Assembly (NCBI GenBank): GCA_933228675.1 | Contig: OW121742.1 | Location: 129,585,561-129,649,560 of the forward strand | Source: Stomorhina lunata | Taxonomy: Eukaryota; Arthropoda; Insecta; Diptera; Rhiniidae | Direction: 5' to 3' | DNA: 64,000 nt | Part shown: piece by piece, positions 31,724 to 46,676 of the stretch | Position numbering within the stretch: position 1 is the stretch's first letter | Layout of the letters: each line of letters opens with the position of its first letter | Notes under the pieces: generated by a model | What the model was told of the DNA's origin: nothing | What the model saw: only the letters and a program-made list of their open reading frames with translations | Databases searched by the model: none | Made by a program: the position numbers and the translations under genes

Positions 31724-32660
31724 TTTTGGAGATGAATTTAACGGCATATATATGATGTCGACGTAAATTTAAATAAAAGTGACGCTTTCTTATTCCTCTT
31801 TACATTCAATTTCTTACTTTTTTAAATTTTAGTAAAGAATTCGCGAAGAATTTGCAATTTCTTGCAAGTTACTGCGTGCTTATCTGAATTCGAAAATAGA
31901 ACCTTGAATTTGTACAAATCAAATGTAGAATAGCACTTGTGTTTCAAAAATAGTTTCTTTCGAATCGAATAATCCCCCCTTATTTTATTCTGGCACAAAA
32001 CAAATTTATGTAACCACATGTAAATCGAATGTAAAACACCACTTGTGTTTCGAAAATGACCACTTATATTATTCTACACAAGGTTGATTTATTTTTTACT
32101 TCACTTTAAATTTGGCGCAACAATTTAATGTTACCGACCTTCACATGTAAATGTAACCAATAAGTGCTGCTTTACACACTTAATCAGTTTATCTTCAAAT
32201 ATCTTTTTAATCCGCATTCACGTTCTCACACGAGCATTTTCTTTATCAGTTTTCATTATATTTTACTTAAATTTCATACAAATTTTCGTAAACATTTAGA
32301 TTTTTCTCATACAAACACAGGAGTTGATGAGCCTCACCTGAATGGTGTGAACGTGGTCTAATCTGTAAAAGGCACAAAGTAGTACAAATTGCAACTCTGA
32401 GTGAAACACATGGTAGCTGCATTGCCATATGTTTAAAATCTACTATGAAACATTTAACTGGCATCACTACCATCTTTAAGCGCTAAAAAATGGCGGCAGG
32501 TTTATCGGTTCTTGTAAATTACTGCATTTTATGAGAATGTATAATTTATTAACGTTAAAATAAGAACCATTGGAACAAGTGTGTAAAGTCCCTATAAGAA
32601 AAAAGTCGTTGCAGTTCACCTGATCTAGACTTGTTCCAAAAATTTTTAATTGCAACAAAT

Positions 32661-33104
32661 ATGGAAGAAGGTAAGTACAAATAAACTGTAATTTTCAAAA
32701 TATTTGGCTTGATTTATTTGCTTTTGTATGGAAATTTCTTTTTTGCAGACTACCAAGCATCCTCTTCCCGATCGGATGCCAAAAAGCTTGGAAAGCAACA
32801 TAATATTCTTTCCTTGTGGGGAATGAGTCCACGATGAACCTAAATCCATTGATACTAACAAATATTCAGAGTACAGGTTACTTTAAAGGTACTTCCCCAA
32901 GGTACAGTAGCAAAATTTTGCAACTTCATTAGTTTGGTCCATGGCAGTACAATAACATTGTGTTTGGATTTAACTTGTAGTGCATTTATTTAAACTGAAG
33001 ACACCATGAGGTAGTGGATGAAATCTATTATCAAGTAAAACATGGAGCCATGGGAAAGAGGTTCACCGAAGACGAGTGGTCAAACAGGCATGTGTGGCGG
33101 AGTG
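32661..33104 (+). pseudogene. 5' fragment of pre-mRNA-splicing factor 38B (copy 2 as reference)
   Basis: PRP38B is a spliceosome factor of the Prp38 family. Exon 1 is 32661-32670 (ATG GAA GAA G). Intron 1 is 78 bp (GTAAGT ... TTTTGCAG). Exon 2 is 32749-32888 (DYQASSSRSDAKKLGKQHNI, then LSLWGNESTMNLNPLILTNI and QSTGYFK). Intron 2 is 92 bp, and exon 3 is 32981-33104. After allowing for deletions, exon 3 gives VHLFKLKT, HEVVDEIYYQVKH and EPWERGSPKTSGQTGMCGGV. These are hallmark Prp38B motifs. Frame is lost by one base near 32821, two near 33003 and two near 33044. Homology stops after GGV, so most of the domain is absent. Retained introns exclude a retrocopy. Confidence 0.9.
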
Positions 33105-33341
33105 ATTTTATGAAATGTATCATTTTCGTTTTGAATGAAAAAATTAACCCTCTTGGAAATCGCAAAAAAGAATCGAAGAAAAATATATCCCTATTGGCTT
33201 ACAAACTATTAAGAAATTAAAAAAAAAAAACAGAAAATATTGAAGTGAATTAGAATTTAAAATTTATTTTGAAAGTATAAAAGTGAAAGTTTAAGACACA
33301 CGCGCTATCAACCAAGAAAATAAAAATGAGCAAAATCACAT

Positions 33342-36008
33342 AGAAAATAGAATATGGTTTAAATTGTAACGACTCATTCACTGAAAAACAAGAAAAGATG
33401 GCCGGAGAAAATAAATTTGTTTGTATATGGTTATCTTTTATAGTTTAGAAGATACTTGAATTTAATAAAAATATTTTAGTTTTTAATTATAACGAAAAAC
33501 TGCGTTAATCTTTAAAATTTTCAAAGAATTATAAAGCTATTAAAAATATAAGAGAATTACCTTTCCAGTTATATGCAATTAACTATATTTTTGGGCAGTC
33601 AATATACTTACATATGATTATTAGAAGTTTTTTGAAGATTAATAGTCTTTAAAGCTGATCTGAAAATGATTAAATAAAATGTTATAAACTAAACATACTA
33701 AAAAAATTAATTTTATTTATACCTCTTTTTCTCAAAGTCGATAAAAACATGACCGTTTAAATGAGGTTGAACGTTCCTTATGGCCCGAAAATTTTTTATG
33801 CTACCAAATCCTTTAAAAAACTCATATCTTTTCATGTAAGTCACTTCGGATTGGGCTAGTAATGTTTTTGCATAGCGGCAACAATTCGTTTCTTTCAAAG
33901 AAATCATAAGATTTTTCACTGGTTGTTGATTCTTTATTACATTGGAATCTAAGAGAGTCTCTAGGGTGGGATCCTCTAAATTATATATCAGTACAAGCCA
34001 TTCTGTCATAAAATTCTTAAGTGGCTTCCCTTTGTGTAGTTCCAACACATCACGTCTCTTTTTAAAGGCTTCCTCCTGTAGGTTAAATTCTTCAGCCAGT
34101 TTTAATTTTTCAGCTTCTATATGAGCAGCCAATTGTTGAGCAGGTTCCATGCCTTCTTGTCCCTTAGGCCATAATCTGTAAAGGAAATTTTTAAGTTTTC
34201 TGTTTAATAATTTTAGAGGATTATAAATTTTTCATGATTTTTTTCCAATTGTTTGCATGTCTGAAGAGCCGCAGATTGTCTTTTTTCGTTTCTTTGCAAT
34301 TCCTGCCAGTTTCTAAGATTGTATGGGTTAATAAATAAAAAAATATATATAAAAATTATTTTCACATAACTTTTGTTGAAATTTTTCCATTTTTGGAGAT
34401 GAATTTAACGGCATATATATGATGTCGACGTAAATTTAAATAAAAGTGACGCTTTCTTATTCCTCTTTACATTCAATTTCTTACTTTTTTAAATTTTAGT
34501 AAAGAATTCGCGAAGAATTTGCAATTTCTTGCAAGTTACTGCGTGCTTATCTGAATTCGAAAATAGAACCTTGAATTTGTACAAATCAAATGTAGAATAG
34601 CACTTGTGTTTCAAAAATAGTTTCTTTCGAATCGAATAATCCCCCCTTATTTTATTCTGGCACAAAACAAATTTATGTAACCACATGTAAATCGAATGTA
34701 AAACACCACTTGTGTTTCGAAAATGACCACTTATATTATTCTACACAAGGTTGATTTATTTTTTACTTCACTTTAAATTTGGCGCAACAATTTAATGTTA
34801 CCGACCTTCACATGTAAATGTAACCAATAAGTGCTGCTTTACACACTTAATCAGTTTATCTTCAAATATCTTTTTAATCCGCATTCACGTTCTCACACGA
34901 GCATTTTCTTTATCAGTTTTCATTATATTTTACTTAAATTTCATACAAATTTTCGTAAACATTTAGATTTTTCTCATACAAACACAGGAGTTGATGAGCC
35001 TCACCTGAATGGTGTGAACGTGGTCTAATCTGTAAAAGGCACAAAGTAGTACAAATTGCAACTCTGAGTGAAACACATGGTAGCTGCATTGCCATATGTT
35101 TAAAATCTACTATGAAACATTTAACTGGCATCACTACCATCTTTAAGCGCTAAAAAATGGCGGCAGGTTTATCGGTTCTTGTAAATTACTGCATTTTATG
35201 AGAATGTATAATTTATTAACGTTAAAATAAGAACCATTGGAACAAGTGTGTAAAGTCCCTATAAGAAAAAAGTCGTTGCAGTTCACCTGATCTAGACTTG
35301 TTCCAAAAATTTTTAATTGCAACAAATATGGAAGAAGGTAAGTACAAATAAACTGTAATTTTCAAAATATTTGGCTTGTTTTATTTGCTTTTGTATGGAA
35401 ATTTCTTTTTTGCAGACTACCAAGCATCCTCTTCCCGATCGGATGCCAAAAAGCTTGGAAAGCAACATAATATTCTTTCCTTGTGGGGAATGAGTCCACG
35501 ATGAACCTAAATCCATTGATACTAACAAATATTCAGAGTACAGGTTACTTTAAAGGTACTTCCCCAAGGTACAGTAGCAAAATTTTGCAACTTCATTAGT
35601 TTGGTCCATGGCAGTACAATAACATTGTGTTTGGATTTAACTTGTAGTGCATTTATTTAAACTGAAGACACCATGAGGTAGTGGATGAAATCTATTATCA
35701 AGTAAAACATGGAGCCATGGGAAAGAGGTTCACCGAAGACGAGTGGTCAAACAGGCATGTGTGGCGGAGTGATTTTATGAAATGTATCATTTTCGTTTTG
35801 AATGAAAAAATTAACCCTCTTGGAAATCGCAAAAAAGAATCGAAGAAAAATATATCCCTATTGGCTTACAAACTATTAAGAAATTAAAAAAAAAAAACAG
35901 AAAATATTGAAGTGAATTAGAATTTAAAATTTATTTTGAAAGTATAAAAGTGAAAGTTTAAGACACACGCGCTATCAACCAAGAAAATAAAAATGAGCAA
36001 AATCACAT
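33342..36008. repeat. Array copy 3
   Basis: Minus gene at 33374-34390, Prp38B fragment at 35328-35771. Private variant: T for A at 35379, inside Prp38B intron 1. Confidence 0.95.
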
Positions 36009-38675
36009 AGAAAATAGAATATGGTTTAAATTGTAACGACTCATTCACTGAAAAACAAGAAAAGATGGCCGGAGAAAATAAATTTGTTTGTATATGGTTA
36101 TCTTTTATAGTTTAGAAGATACTTGAATTTAATAAAAATATTTTAGTTTTTAATTATAACGAAAAACTGCGTTAATCTTTAAAATTTTCAAAGAATTATA
36201 AAGCTATTAAAAATATAAGAGAATTACCTTTCCAGTTATATGCAATTAACTATATTTTTGGGCAGTCAATATACTTACATATGATTATTAGAAGTTTTTT
36301 GAAGATTAATAGTCTTTAAAGCTGATCTGAAAATGATTAAATAAAATGTTATAAACTAAACATACTAAAAAAATTAATTTTATTTATACCTCTTTTTCTC
36401 AAAGTCGATAAAAACATGACCGTTTAAATGAGGTTGAACGTTCCTTATGGCCCGAAAATTTTTTATGCTACCAAATCCTTTAAAAAACTCATATCTTTTC
36501 ATGTAAGTCACTTCGGATTGGGCTAGTAATGTTTTTGCATAGCGGCAACAATTCGTTTCTTTCAAAGAAATCATAAGATTTTTCACTGGTTGTTGATTCT
36601 TTATTACATTGGAATCTAAGAGAGTCTCTAGGGTGGGATCCTCTAAATTATATATCAGTACAAGCCATTCTGTCATAAAATTCTTAAGTGGCTTCCCTTT
36701 GTGTAGTTCCAACACATCACGTCTCTTTTTAAAGGCTTCCTCCTGTAGGTTAAATTCTTCAGCCAGTTTTAATTTTTCAGCTTCTATATGAGCAGCCAAT
36801 TGTTGAGCAGGTTCCATGCCTTCTTGTCCCTTAGGCCATAATCTGTAAAGGAAATTTTTAAGTTTTCTGTTTAATAATTTTAGAGGATTATAAATTTTTC
36901 ATGATTTTTTTCCAATTGTTTGCATGTCTGAAGAGCCGCAGATTGTCTTTTTTCGTTTCTTTGCAATTCCTGCCAGTTTCTAAGATTGTATGGGTTAATA
37001 AATAAAAAAATATATATAAAAATTATTTTCACATAACTTTTGTTGAAATTTTTCCATTTTTGGAGATGAATTTAACGGCATATATATGATGTCGACGTAA
37101 ATTTAAATAAAAGTGACGCTTTCTTATTCCTCTTTACATTCAATTTCTTACTTTTTTAAATTTTAGTAAAGAATTCGCGAAGAATTTGCAATTTCTTGCA
37201 AGTTACTGCGTGCTTATCTGAATTCGAAAATAGAACCTTGAATTTGTACAAATCAAATGTAGAATAGCACTTGTGTTTCAAAAATAGTTTCTTTCGAATC
37301 GAATAATCCCCCCTTATTTTATTCTGGCACAAAACAAATTTATGTAACCACATGTAAATCGAATGTAAAACACCACTTGTGTTTCGAAAATGACCACTTA
37401 TATTATTCTACACAAGGTTGATTTATTTTTTACTTCACTTTAAATTTGGCGCAACAATTTAATGTTACCGACCTTCACATGTAAATGTAACCAATAAGTG
37501 CTGCTTTACACACTTAATCAGTTTATCTTCAAATATCTTTTTAATCCGCATTCACGTTCTCACACGAGCATTTTCTTTATCAGTTTTCATTATATTTTAC
37601 TTAAATTTCATACAAATTTTCGTAAACATTTAGATTTTTCTCATACAAACACAGGAGTTGATGAGCCTCACCTGAATGGTGTGAACGTGGTCTAATCTGT
37701 AAAAGGCACAAAGTAGTACAAATTGCAACTCTGAGTGAAACACATGGTAGCTGCATTGCCATATGTTTAAAATCTACTATGAAACATTTAACTGGCATCA
37801 CTACCATCTTTAAGCGCTAAAAAATGGCGGCAGGTTTATCGGTTCTTGTAAATTACTGCATTTTATGAGAATGTATAATTTATTAACGTTAAAATAAGAA
37901 CCATTGGAACAAGTGTGTAAAGTCCCTATAAGAAAAAAGTCGTTGCAGTTCACCTGATCTAGACTTGTTCCAAAAATTTTTAATTGCAACAAATATGGAA
38001 GAAGGTAAGTACAAATAAACTGTAATTTTCAAAATATTTGGCTTGATTTATTTGCTTTTGTATGGAAATTTCTTTTTTGCAGACTACCAAGCATCCTCTT
38101 CCCGATCGGATGCCAAAAAGCTTGGAAAGCAACATAATATTCTTTCCTTGTGGGGAATGAGTCCACGATGAACCTAAATCCATTGATACTAACAAATATT
38201 CAGAGTACAGGTTACTTTAAAGGTACTTCCCCAAGGTACAGTAGCAAAATTTTGCAACTTCATTAGTTTGGTCCATGGCAGTACAATAACATTGTGTTTG
38301 GATTTAACTTGTAGTGCATTTATTTAAACTGAAGACACCATGAGGTAGTGGATGAAATCTATTATCAAGTAAAACATGGAGCCATGGGAAAGAGGTTCAC
38401 CGAAGACGAGTGGTCAAACAGGCATGTGTGGCGGAGTGATTTTATGAAATGTATCATTTTCGTTTTGAATGAAAAAATTAACCCTCTTGGAAATCGCAAA
38501 AAAGAATCGAAGAAAAATATATCCCTATTGGCTTACAAACTATTAAGAAATTAAAAAAAAAAAACAGAAAATATTGAAGTGAATTAGAATTTAAAATTTA
38601 TTTTGAAAGTATAAAAGTGAAAGTTTAAGACACACGCGCTATCAACCAAGAAAATAAAAATGAGCAAAATCACAT
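36009..38675. repeat. Array copy 4
   Basis: Minus gene at 36041-37057, Prp38B fragment at 37995-38438. No private variant was noticed. Confidence 0.95.
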
Positions 38676-41342
38676 AGAAAATAGAATATGGTTTAAATTG
38701 TAACGACTCATTCACTGAAAAACAAGAAAAGATGGCCGGAGAAAATAAATTTGTTTGTATATGGTTATCTTTTATAGTTTAGAAGATACTTGAATTTAAT
38801 AAAAATATTTTAGTTTTTAATTATAACGAAAAACTGCGTTAATCTTTAAAATTTTCAAAGAATTATAAAGCTATTAAAAATATAAGAGAATTACCTTTCC
38901 AGTTATATGCAATTAACTATATTTTTGGGCAGTCAATATACTTACATATGATTATTAGAAGTTTTTTGAAGATTAATAGTCTTTAAAGCTGATCTGAAAA
39001 TGATTAAATAAAATGTTATAAACTAAACATACTAAAAAAATTAATTTTATTTATACCTCTTTTTCTCAAAGTCGATAAAAACATGACCGTTTAAATGAGG
39101 TTGAACGTTCCTTATGGCCCGAAAATTTTTTATGCTACCAAATCCTTTAAAAAACTCATATCTTTTCATGTAAGTCACTTCGGATTGGGCTAGTAATGTT
39201 TTTGCATAGCGGCAACAATTCGTTTCTTTCAAAGAAATCATAAGATTTTTCACTGGTTGTTGATTCTTTATTACATTGGAATCTAAGAGAGTCTCTAGGG
39301 TGGGATCCTCTAAATTATATATCAGTACAAGCCATTCTGTCATAAAATTCTTAAGTGGCTTCCCTTTGTGTAGTTCCAACACATCACGTCTCTTTTTAAA
39401 GGCTTCCTCCTGTAGGTTAAATTCTTCAGCCAGTTTTAATTTTTCAGCTTCTATATGAGCAGCCAATTGTTGAGCAGGTTCCATGCCTTCTTGTCCCTTA
39501 GGCCATAATCTGTAAAGGAAATTTTTAAGTTTTCTGTTTAATAATTTTAGAGGATTATAAATTTTTCATGATTTTTTTCCAATTGTTTGCATGTCTGAAG
39601 AGCCGCAGATTGTCTTTTTTCGTTTCTTTGCAATTCCTGCCAGTTTCTAAGATTGTATGGGTTAATAAATAAAAAAATATATATAAAAATTATTTTCACA
39701 TAACTTTTGTTGAAATTTTTCCATTTTTGGAGATGAATTTAACGGCATATATATGATGTCGACGTAAATTTAAATAAAAGTGACGCTTTCTTATTCCTCT
39801 TTACATTCAATTTCTTACTTTTTTAAATTTTAGTAAAGAATTCGCGAAGAATTTGCAATTTCTTGCAAGTTACTGCGTGCTTATCTGAATTCGAAAATAG
39901 AACCTTGAATTTGTACAAATCAAATGTAGAATAGCACTTGTGTTTCAAAAATAGTTTCTTTCGAATCGAATAATCCCCCCTTATTTTATTCTGGCACAAA
40001 ACAAATTTATGTAACCACATGTAAATCGAATGTAAAACACCACTTGTGTTTCGAAAATGACCACTTATATTATTCTACACAAGGTTGATTTATTTTTTAC
40101 TTCACTTTAAATTTGGCGCAACAATTTAATGTTACCGACCTTCACATGTAAATGTAACCAATAAGTGCTGCTTTACACACTTAATCAGTTTATCTTCAAA
40201 TATCTTTTTAATCCGCATTCACGTTCTCACACGAGCATTTTCTTTATCAGTTTTCATTATATTTTACTTAAATTTCATACAAATTTTCGTAAACATTTAG
40301 ATTTTTCTCATACAAACACAGGAGTTGATGAGCCTCACCTGAATGGTGTGAACGTGGTCTAATCTGTAAAAGGCACAAAGTAGTACAAATTGCAACTCTG
40401 AGTGAAACACATGGTAGCTGCATTGCCATATGTTTAAAATCTACTATGAAACATTTAACTGGCATCACTACCATCTTTAAGCGCTAAAAAATGGCGGCAG
40501 GTTTATCGGTTCTTGTAAATTACTGCATTTTATGAGAATGTATAATTTATTAACGTTAAAATAAGAACCATTGGAACAAGTGTGTAAAGTCCCTATAAGA
40601 AAAAAGTCGTTGCAGTTCACCTGATCTAGACTTGTTCCAAAAATTTTTAATTGCAACAAATATGGAAGAAGGTAAGTACAAATAAACTGTAATTTTCAAA
40701 ATATTTGGCTTGATTTATTTGCTTTTGTATGGAAATTTCTTTTTTGCAGACTACCAAGCATCCTCTTCCCGATCGGATGCCAAAAAGCTTGGAAAGCAAC
40801 ATAATATTCTTTCCTTGTGGGGAATGAGTCCACGATGAACCTAAATCCATTGATACTAACAAATATTCAGAGTACAGGTTACTTTAAAGGTACTTCCCCA
40901 AGGTACAGTAGCAAAATTTTGCAACTTCATTAGTTTGGTCCATGGCAGTACAATAACATTGTGTTTGGATTTAACTTGTAGTGCATTTATTTAAACTGAA
41001 GACACCATGAGGTAGTGGATGAAATCTATTATCAAGTAAAACATGGAGCCATGGGAAAGAGGTTCACCGAAGACGAGTGGTCAAACAGGCATGTGTGGCG
41101 GAGTGATTTTATGAAATGTATCATTTTCGTTTTGAATGAAAAAATTAACCCTCTTGGAAATCGCAAAAAAGAATCGAAGAAAAATATATCCCTATTGGCT
41201 TACAAACTATTAAGAAATTAAAAAAAAAAAACAGAAAATATTGAAGTGAATTAGAATTTAAAATTTATTTTGAAAGTATAAAAGTGAAAGTTTAAGACAC
41301 ACGCGCTATCAACCAAGAAAATAAAAATGAGCAAAATCACAT
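38676..41342. repeat. Array copy 5
   Basis: Minus gene at 38708-39724, Prp38B fragment at 40662-41105. No private variant was noticed. Confidence 0.95.
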
Positions 41343-44009
41343 AGAAAATAGAATATGGTTTAAATTGTAACGACTCATTCACTGAAAAACAAGAAAAGAT
41401 GGCCGGAGAAAATAAATTTGTTTGTATATGGTTATCTTTTATAGTTTAGAAGATACTTGAATTTAATAAAAATATTTTAGTTTTTAATTATAACGAAAAA
41501 CTGCGTTAATCTTTAAAATTTTCAAAGAATTATAAAGCTATTAAAAATATAAGAGAATTACCTTTCCAGTTATATGCAATTAACTATATTTTTGGGCAGT
41601 CAATATACTTACATATGATTATTAGAAGTTTTTTGAAGATTAATAGTCTTTAAAGCTGATCTGAAAATGATTAAATAAAATGTTATAAACTAAACATACT
41701 AAAAAAATTAATTTTATTTATACCTCTTTTTCTCAAAGTCGATAAAAACATGACCGTTTAAATGAGGTTGAACGTTCCTTATGGCCCGAAAATTTTTTAT
41801 GCTACCAAATCCTTTAAAAAACTCATATCTTTTCATGTAAGTCACTTCGGATTGGGCTAGTAATGTTTTTGCATAGCGGCAACAATTCGTTTCTTTCAAA
41901 GAAATCATAAGATTTTTCACTGGTTGTTGATTCTTTATTACATTGGAATCTAAGAGAGTCTCTAGGGTGGGATCCTCTAAATTATATATCAGTACAAGCC
42001 ATTCTGTCATAAAATTCTTAAGTGGCTTCCCTTTGTGTAGTTCCAACACATCACGTCTCTTTTTAAAGGCTTCCTCCTGTAGGTTAAATTCTTCAGCCAG
42101 TTTTAATTTTTCAGCTTCTATATGAGCAGCCAATTGTTGAGCAGGTTCCATGCCTTCTTGTCCCTTAGGCCATAATCTGTAAAGGAAATTTTTAAGTTTT
42201 CTGTTTAATAATTTTAGAGGATTATAAATTTTTCATGATTTTTTTCCAATTGTTTGCATGTCTGAAGAGCCGCAGATTGTCTTTTTTCGTTTCTTTGCAA
42301 TTCCTGCCAGTTTCTAAGATTGTATGGGTTAATAAATAAAAAAATATATATAAAAATTATTTTCACATAACTTTTGTTGAAATTTTTCCATTTTTGGAGA
42401 TGAATTTAACGGCATATATATGATGTCGACGTAAATTTAAATAAAAGTGACGCTTTCTTATTCCTCTTTACATTCAATTTCTTACTTTTTTAAATTTTAG
42501 TAAAGAATTCGCGAAGAATTTGCAATTTCTTGCAAGTTACTGCGTGCTTATCTGAATTCGAAAATAGAACCTTGAATTTGTACAAATCAAATGTAGAATA
42601 GCACTTGTGTTTCAAAAATAGTTTCTTTCGAATCGAATAATCCCCCCTTATTTTATTCTGGCACAAAACAAATTTATGTAACCACATGTAAATCGAATGT
42701 AAAACACCACTTGTGTTTCGAAAATGACCACTTATATTATTCTACACAAGGTTGATTTATTTTTTACTTCACTTTAAATTTGGCGCAACAATTTAATGTT
42801 ACCGACCTTCACATGTAAATGTAACCAATAAGTGCTGCTTTACACACTTAATCAGTTTATCTTCAAATATCTTTTTAATCCGCATTCACGTTCTCACACG
42901 AGCATTTTCTTTATCAGTTTTCATTATATTTTACTTAAATTTCATACAAATTTTCGTAAACATTTAGATTTTTCTCATACAAACACAGGAGTTGATGAGC
43001 CTCACCTGAATGGTGTGAACGTGGTCTAATCTGTAAAAGGCACAAAGTAGTACAAATTGCAACTCTGAGTGAAACACATGGTAGCTGCATTGCCATATGT
43101 TTAAAATCTACTATGAAACATTTAACTGGCATCACTACCATCTTTAAGCGCTAAAAAATGGCGGCAGGTTTATCGGTTCTTGTAAATTACTGCATTTTAT
43201 GAGAATGTATAATTTATTAACGTTAAAATAAGAACCATTGGAACAAGTGTGTAAAGTCCCTATAAGAAAAAAGTCGTTGCAGTTCACCTGATCTAGACTT
43301 GTTCCAAAAATTTTTAATTGCAACAAATATGGAAGAAGGTAAGTACAAATAAACTGTAATTTTCAAAATATTTGGCTTGATTTATTTGCTTTTGTATGGA
43401 AATTTCTTTTTTGCAGACTACCAAGCATCCTCTTCCCGATCGGATGCCAAAAAGCTTGGAAAGCAACATAATATTCTTTCCTTGTGGGGAATGAGTCCAC
43501 GATGAACCTAAATCCATTGATACTAACAAATATTCAGAGTACAGGTTACTTTAAAGGTACTTCCCCAAGGTACAGTAGCAAAATTTTGCAACTTCATTAG
43601 TTTGGTCCATGGCAGTACAATAACATTGTGTTTGGATTTAACTTGTAGTGCATTTATTTAAACTGAAGACACCATGAGGTAGTGGATGAAATCTATTATC
43701 AAGTAAAACATGGAGCCATGGGAAAGAGGTTCACCGAAGACGAGTGGTCAAACAGGCATGTGTGGCGGAGTGATTTTATGAAATGTATCATTTTCGTTTT
43801 GAATGAAAAAATTAACCCTCTTGGAAATCGCAAAAAAGAATCGAAGAAAAATATATCCCTATTGGCTTACAAACTATTAAGAAATTAAAAAAAAAAAACA
43901 GAAAATATTGAAGTGAATTAGAATTTAAAATTTATTTTGAAAGTATAAAAGTGAAAGTTTAAGACACACGCGCTATCAACCAAGAAAATAAAAATGAGCA
44001 AAATCACAT
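41343..44009. repeat. Array copy 6
   Basis: Minus gene at 41375-42391, Prp38B fragment at 43329-43772. No private variant was noticed. Confidence 0.95.
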
Positions 44010-46676
44010 AGAAAATAGAATATGGTTTAAATTGTAACGACTCATTCACTGAAAAACAAGAAAAGATGGCCGGAGAAAATAAATTTGTTTGTATATGGTT
44101 ATCTTTTATAGTTTAGAAGATACTTGAATTTAATAAAAATATTTTAGTTTTTAATTATAACGAAAAACTGCGTTAATCTTTAAAATTTTCAAAGAATTAT
44201 AAAGCTATTAAAAATATAAGAGAATTACCTTTCCAGTTATATGCAATTAACTATATTTTTGGGCAGTCAATATACTTACATATGATTATTAGAAGTTTTT
44301 TGAAGATTAATAGTCTTTAAAGCTGATCTGAAAATGATTAAATAAAATGTTATAAACTAAACATACTAAAAAAATTAATTTTATTTATACCTCTTTTTCT
44401 CAAAGTCGATAAAAACATGACCGTTTAAATGAGGTTGAACGTTCCTTATGGCCCGAAAATTTTTTATGCTACCAAATCCTTTAAAAAACTCATATCTTTT
44501 CATGTAAGTCACTTCGGATTGGGCTAGTAATGTTTTTGCATAGCGGCAACAATTCGTTTCTTTCAAAGAAATCATAAGATTTTTCACTGGTTGTTGATTC
44601 TTTATTACATTGGAATCTAAGAGAGTCTCTAGGGTGGGATCCTCTAAATTATATATCAGTACAAGCCATTCTGTCATAAAATTCTTAAGTGGCTTCCCTT
44701 TGTGTAGTTCCAACACATCACGTCTCTTTTTAAAGGCTTCCTCCTATAGGTTAAATTCTTCAGCCAGTTTTAATTTTTCAGCTTCTATATGAGCAGCCAA
44801 TTGTTGAGCAGGTTCCATGCCTTCTTGTCCCTTAGGCCATAATCTGTAAAGGAAATTTTTAAGTTTTCTGTTTAATAATTTTAGAGGATTATAAATTTTT
44901 CATGATTTTTTTCCAATTGTTTGCATGTCTGAAGAGCCGCAGATTGTCTTTTTTCGTTTCTTTGCAATTCCTGCCAGTTTCTAAGATTGTATGGGTTAAT
45001 AAATAAAAAAATATATATAAAAATTATTTTCACATAACTTTTGTTGAAATTTTTCCATTTTTGGAGATGAATTTAACGGCATATATATGATGTCGACGTA
45101 AATTTAAATAAAAGTGACGCTTTCTTATTCCTCTTTACATTCAATTTCTTACTTTTTTAAATTTTAGTAAAGAATTCGCGAAGAATTTGCAATTTCTTGC
45201 AAGTTACTGCGTGCTTATCTGAATTCGAAAATAGAACCTTGAATTTGTACAAATCAAATGTAGAATAGCACTTGTGTTTCAAAAATAGTTTCTTTCGAAT
45301 CGAATAATCCCCCCTTATTTTATTCTGGCACAAAACAAATTTATGTAACCACATGTAAATCGAATGTAAAACACCACTTGTGTTTCGAAAATGACCACTT
45401 ATATTATTCTACACAAGGTTGATTTATTTTTTACTTCACTTTAAATTTGGCGCAACAATTTAATGTTACCGACCTTCACATGTAAATGTAACCAATAAGT
45501 GCTGCTTTACACACTTAATCAGTTTATCTTCAAATATCTTTTTAATCCGCATTCACGTTCTCACACGAGCATTTTCTTTATCAGTTTTCATTATATTTTA
45601 CTTAAATTTCATACAAATTTTCGTAAACATTTAGATTTTTCTCATACAAACACAGGAGTTGATGAGCCTCACCTGAATGGTGTGAACGTGGTCTAATCTG
45701 TAAAAGGCACAAAGTAGTACAAATTGCAACTCTGAGTGAAACACATGGTAGCTGCATTGCCATATGTTTAAAATCTACTATGAAACATTTAACTGGCATC
45801 ACTACCATCTTTAAGCGCTAAAAAATGGCGGCAGGTTTATCGGTTCTTGTAAATTACTGCATTTTATGAGAATGTATAATTTATTAACGTTAAAATAAGA
45901 ACCATTGGAACAAGTGTGTAAAGTCCCTATAAGAAAAAAGTCGTTGCAGTTCACCTGATCTAGACTTGTTCCAAAAATTTTTAATTGCAACAAATATGGA
46001 AGAAGGTAAGTACAAATAAACTGTAATTTTCAAAATATTTGGCTTGATTTATTTGCTTTTGTATGGAAATTTCTTTTTTGCAGACTACCAAGCATCCTCT
46101 TCCCGATCGGATGCCAAAAAGCTTGGAAAGCAACATAATATTCTTTCCTTGTGGGGAATGAGTCCACGATGAACCTAAATCCATTGATACTAACAAATAT
46201 TCAGAGTACAGGTTACTTTAAAGGTACTTCCCCAAGGTACAGTAGCAAAATTTTGCAACTTCATTAGTTTGGTCCATGGCAGTACAATAACATTGTGTTT
46301 GGATTTAACTTGTAGTGCATTTATTTAAACTGAAGACACCATGAGGTAGTGGATGAAATCTATTATCAAGTAAAACATGGAGCCATGGGAAAGAGGTTCA
46401 CCGAAGACGAGTGGTCAAACAGGCATGTGTGGCGGAGTGATTTTATGAAATGTATCATTTTCGTTTTGAATGAAAAAATTAACCCTCTTGGAAATCGCAA
46501 AAAAGAATCGAAGAAAAATATATCCCTATTGGCTTACAAACTATTAAGAAATTAAAAAAAAAAAACAGAAAATATTGAAGTGAATTAGAATTTAATATTT
46601 ATTTTGAAAGTATAAAAGTGAAAGTTTAAGACACACGCGCTATCAACCAAGAAAATAAAAATGAGCAAAATCACAT
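44010..46676. repeat. Array copy 7
   Basis: Minus gene at 44042-45058, carrying the exon-c stop (A at 44746) shared with copy 1. Prp38B fragment at 45996-46439. T for A at 46596 in the A-rich tail is shared with copy 9. Confidence 0.95.

Larger units (their letters stand above)
30675..33341. repeat. Array copy 2
   Basis: Minus gene at 30707-31723, Prp38B fragment at 32661-33104. No private variant was noticed, so it is used as reference. Confidence 0.95.

Noticed and set aside
31822..32019. 65-codon minus-strand frame recurring in every unit (MWLHKFVLCQNKIR...)
   Set aside because: It lies in the spacer between the two gene pieces and has no splice sites linking it to them. It recurs only because the unit does.
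33014..33220. 68-codon plus-strand frame starting MDEIYYQVKHG in every unit
   Set aside because: The first residues are Prp38B exon 3, and after the frameshift the rest is out of frame. It is part of the pseudogene, not a new small protein.
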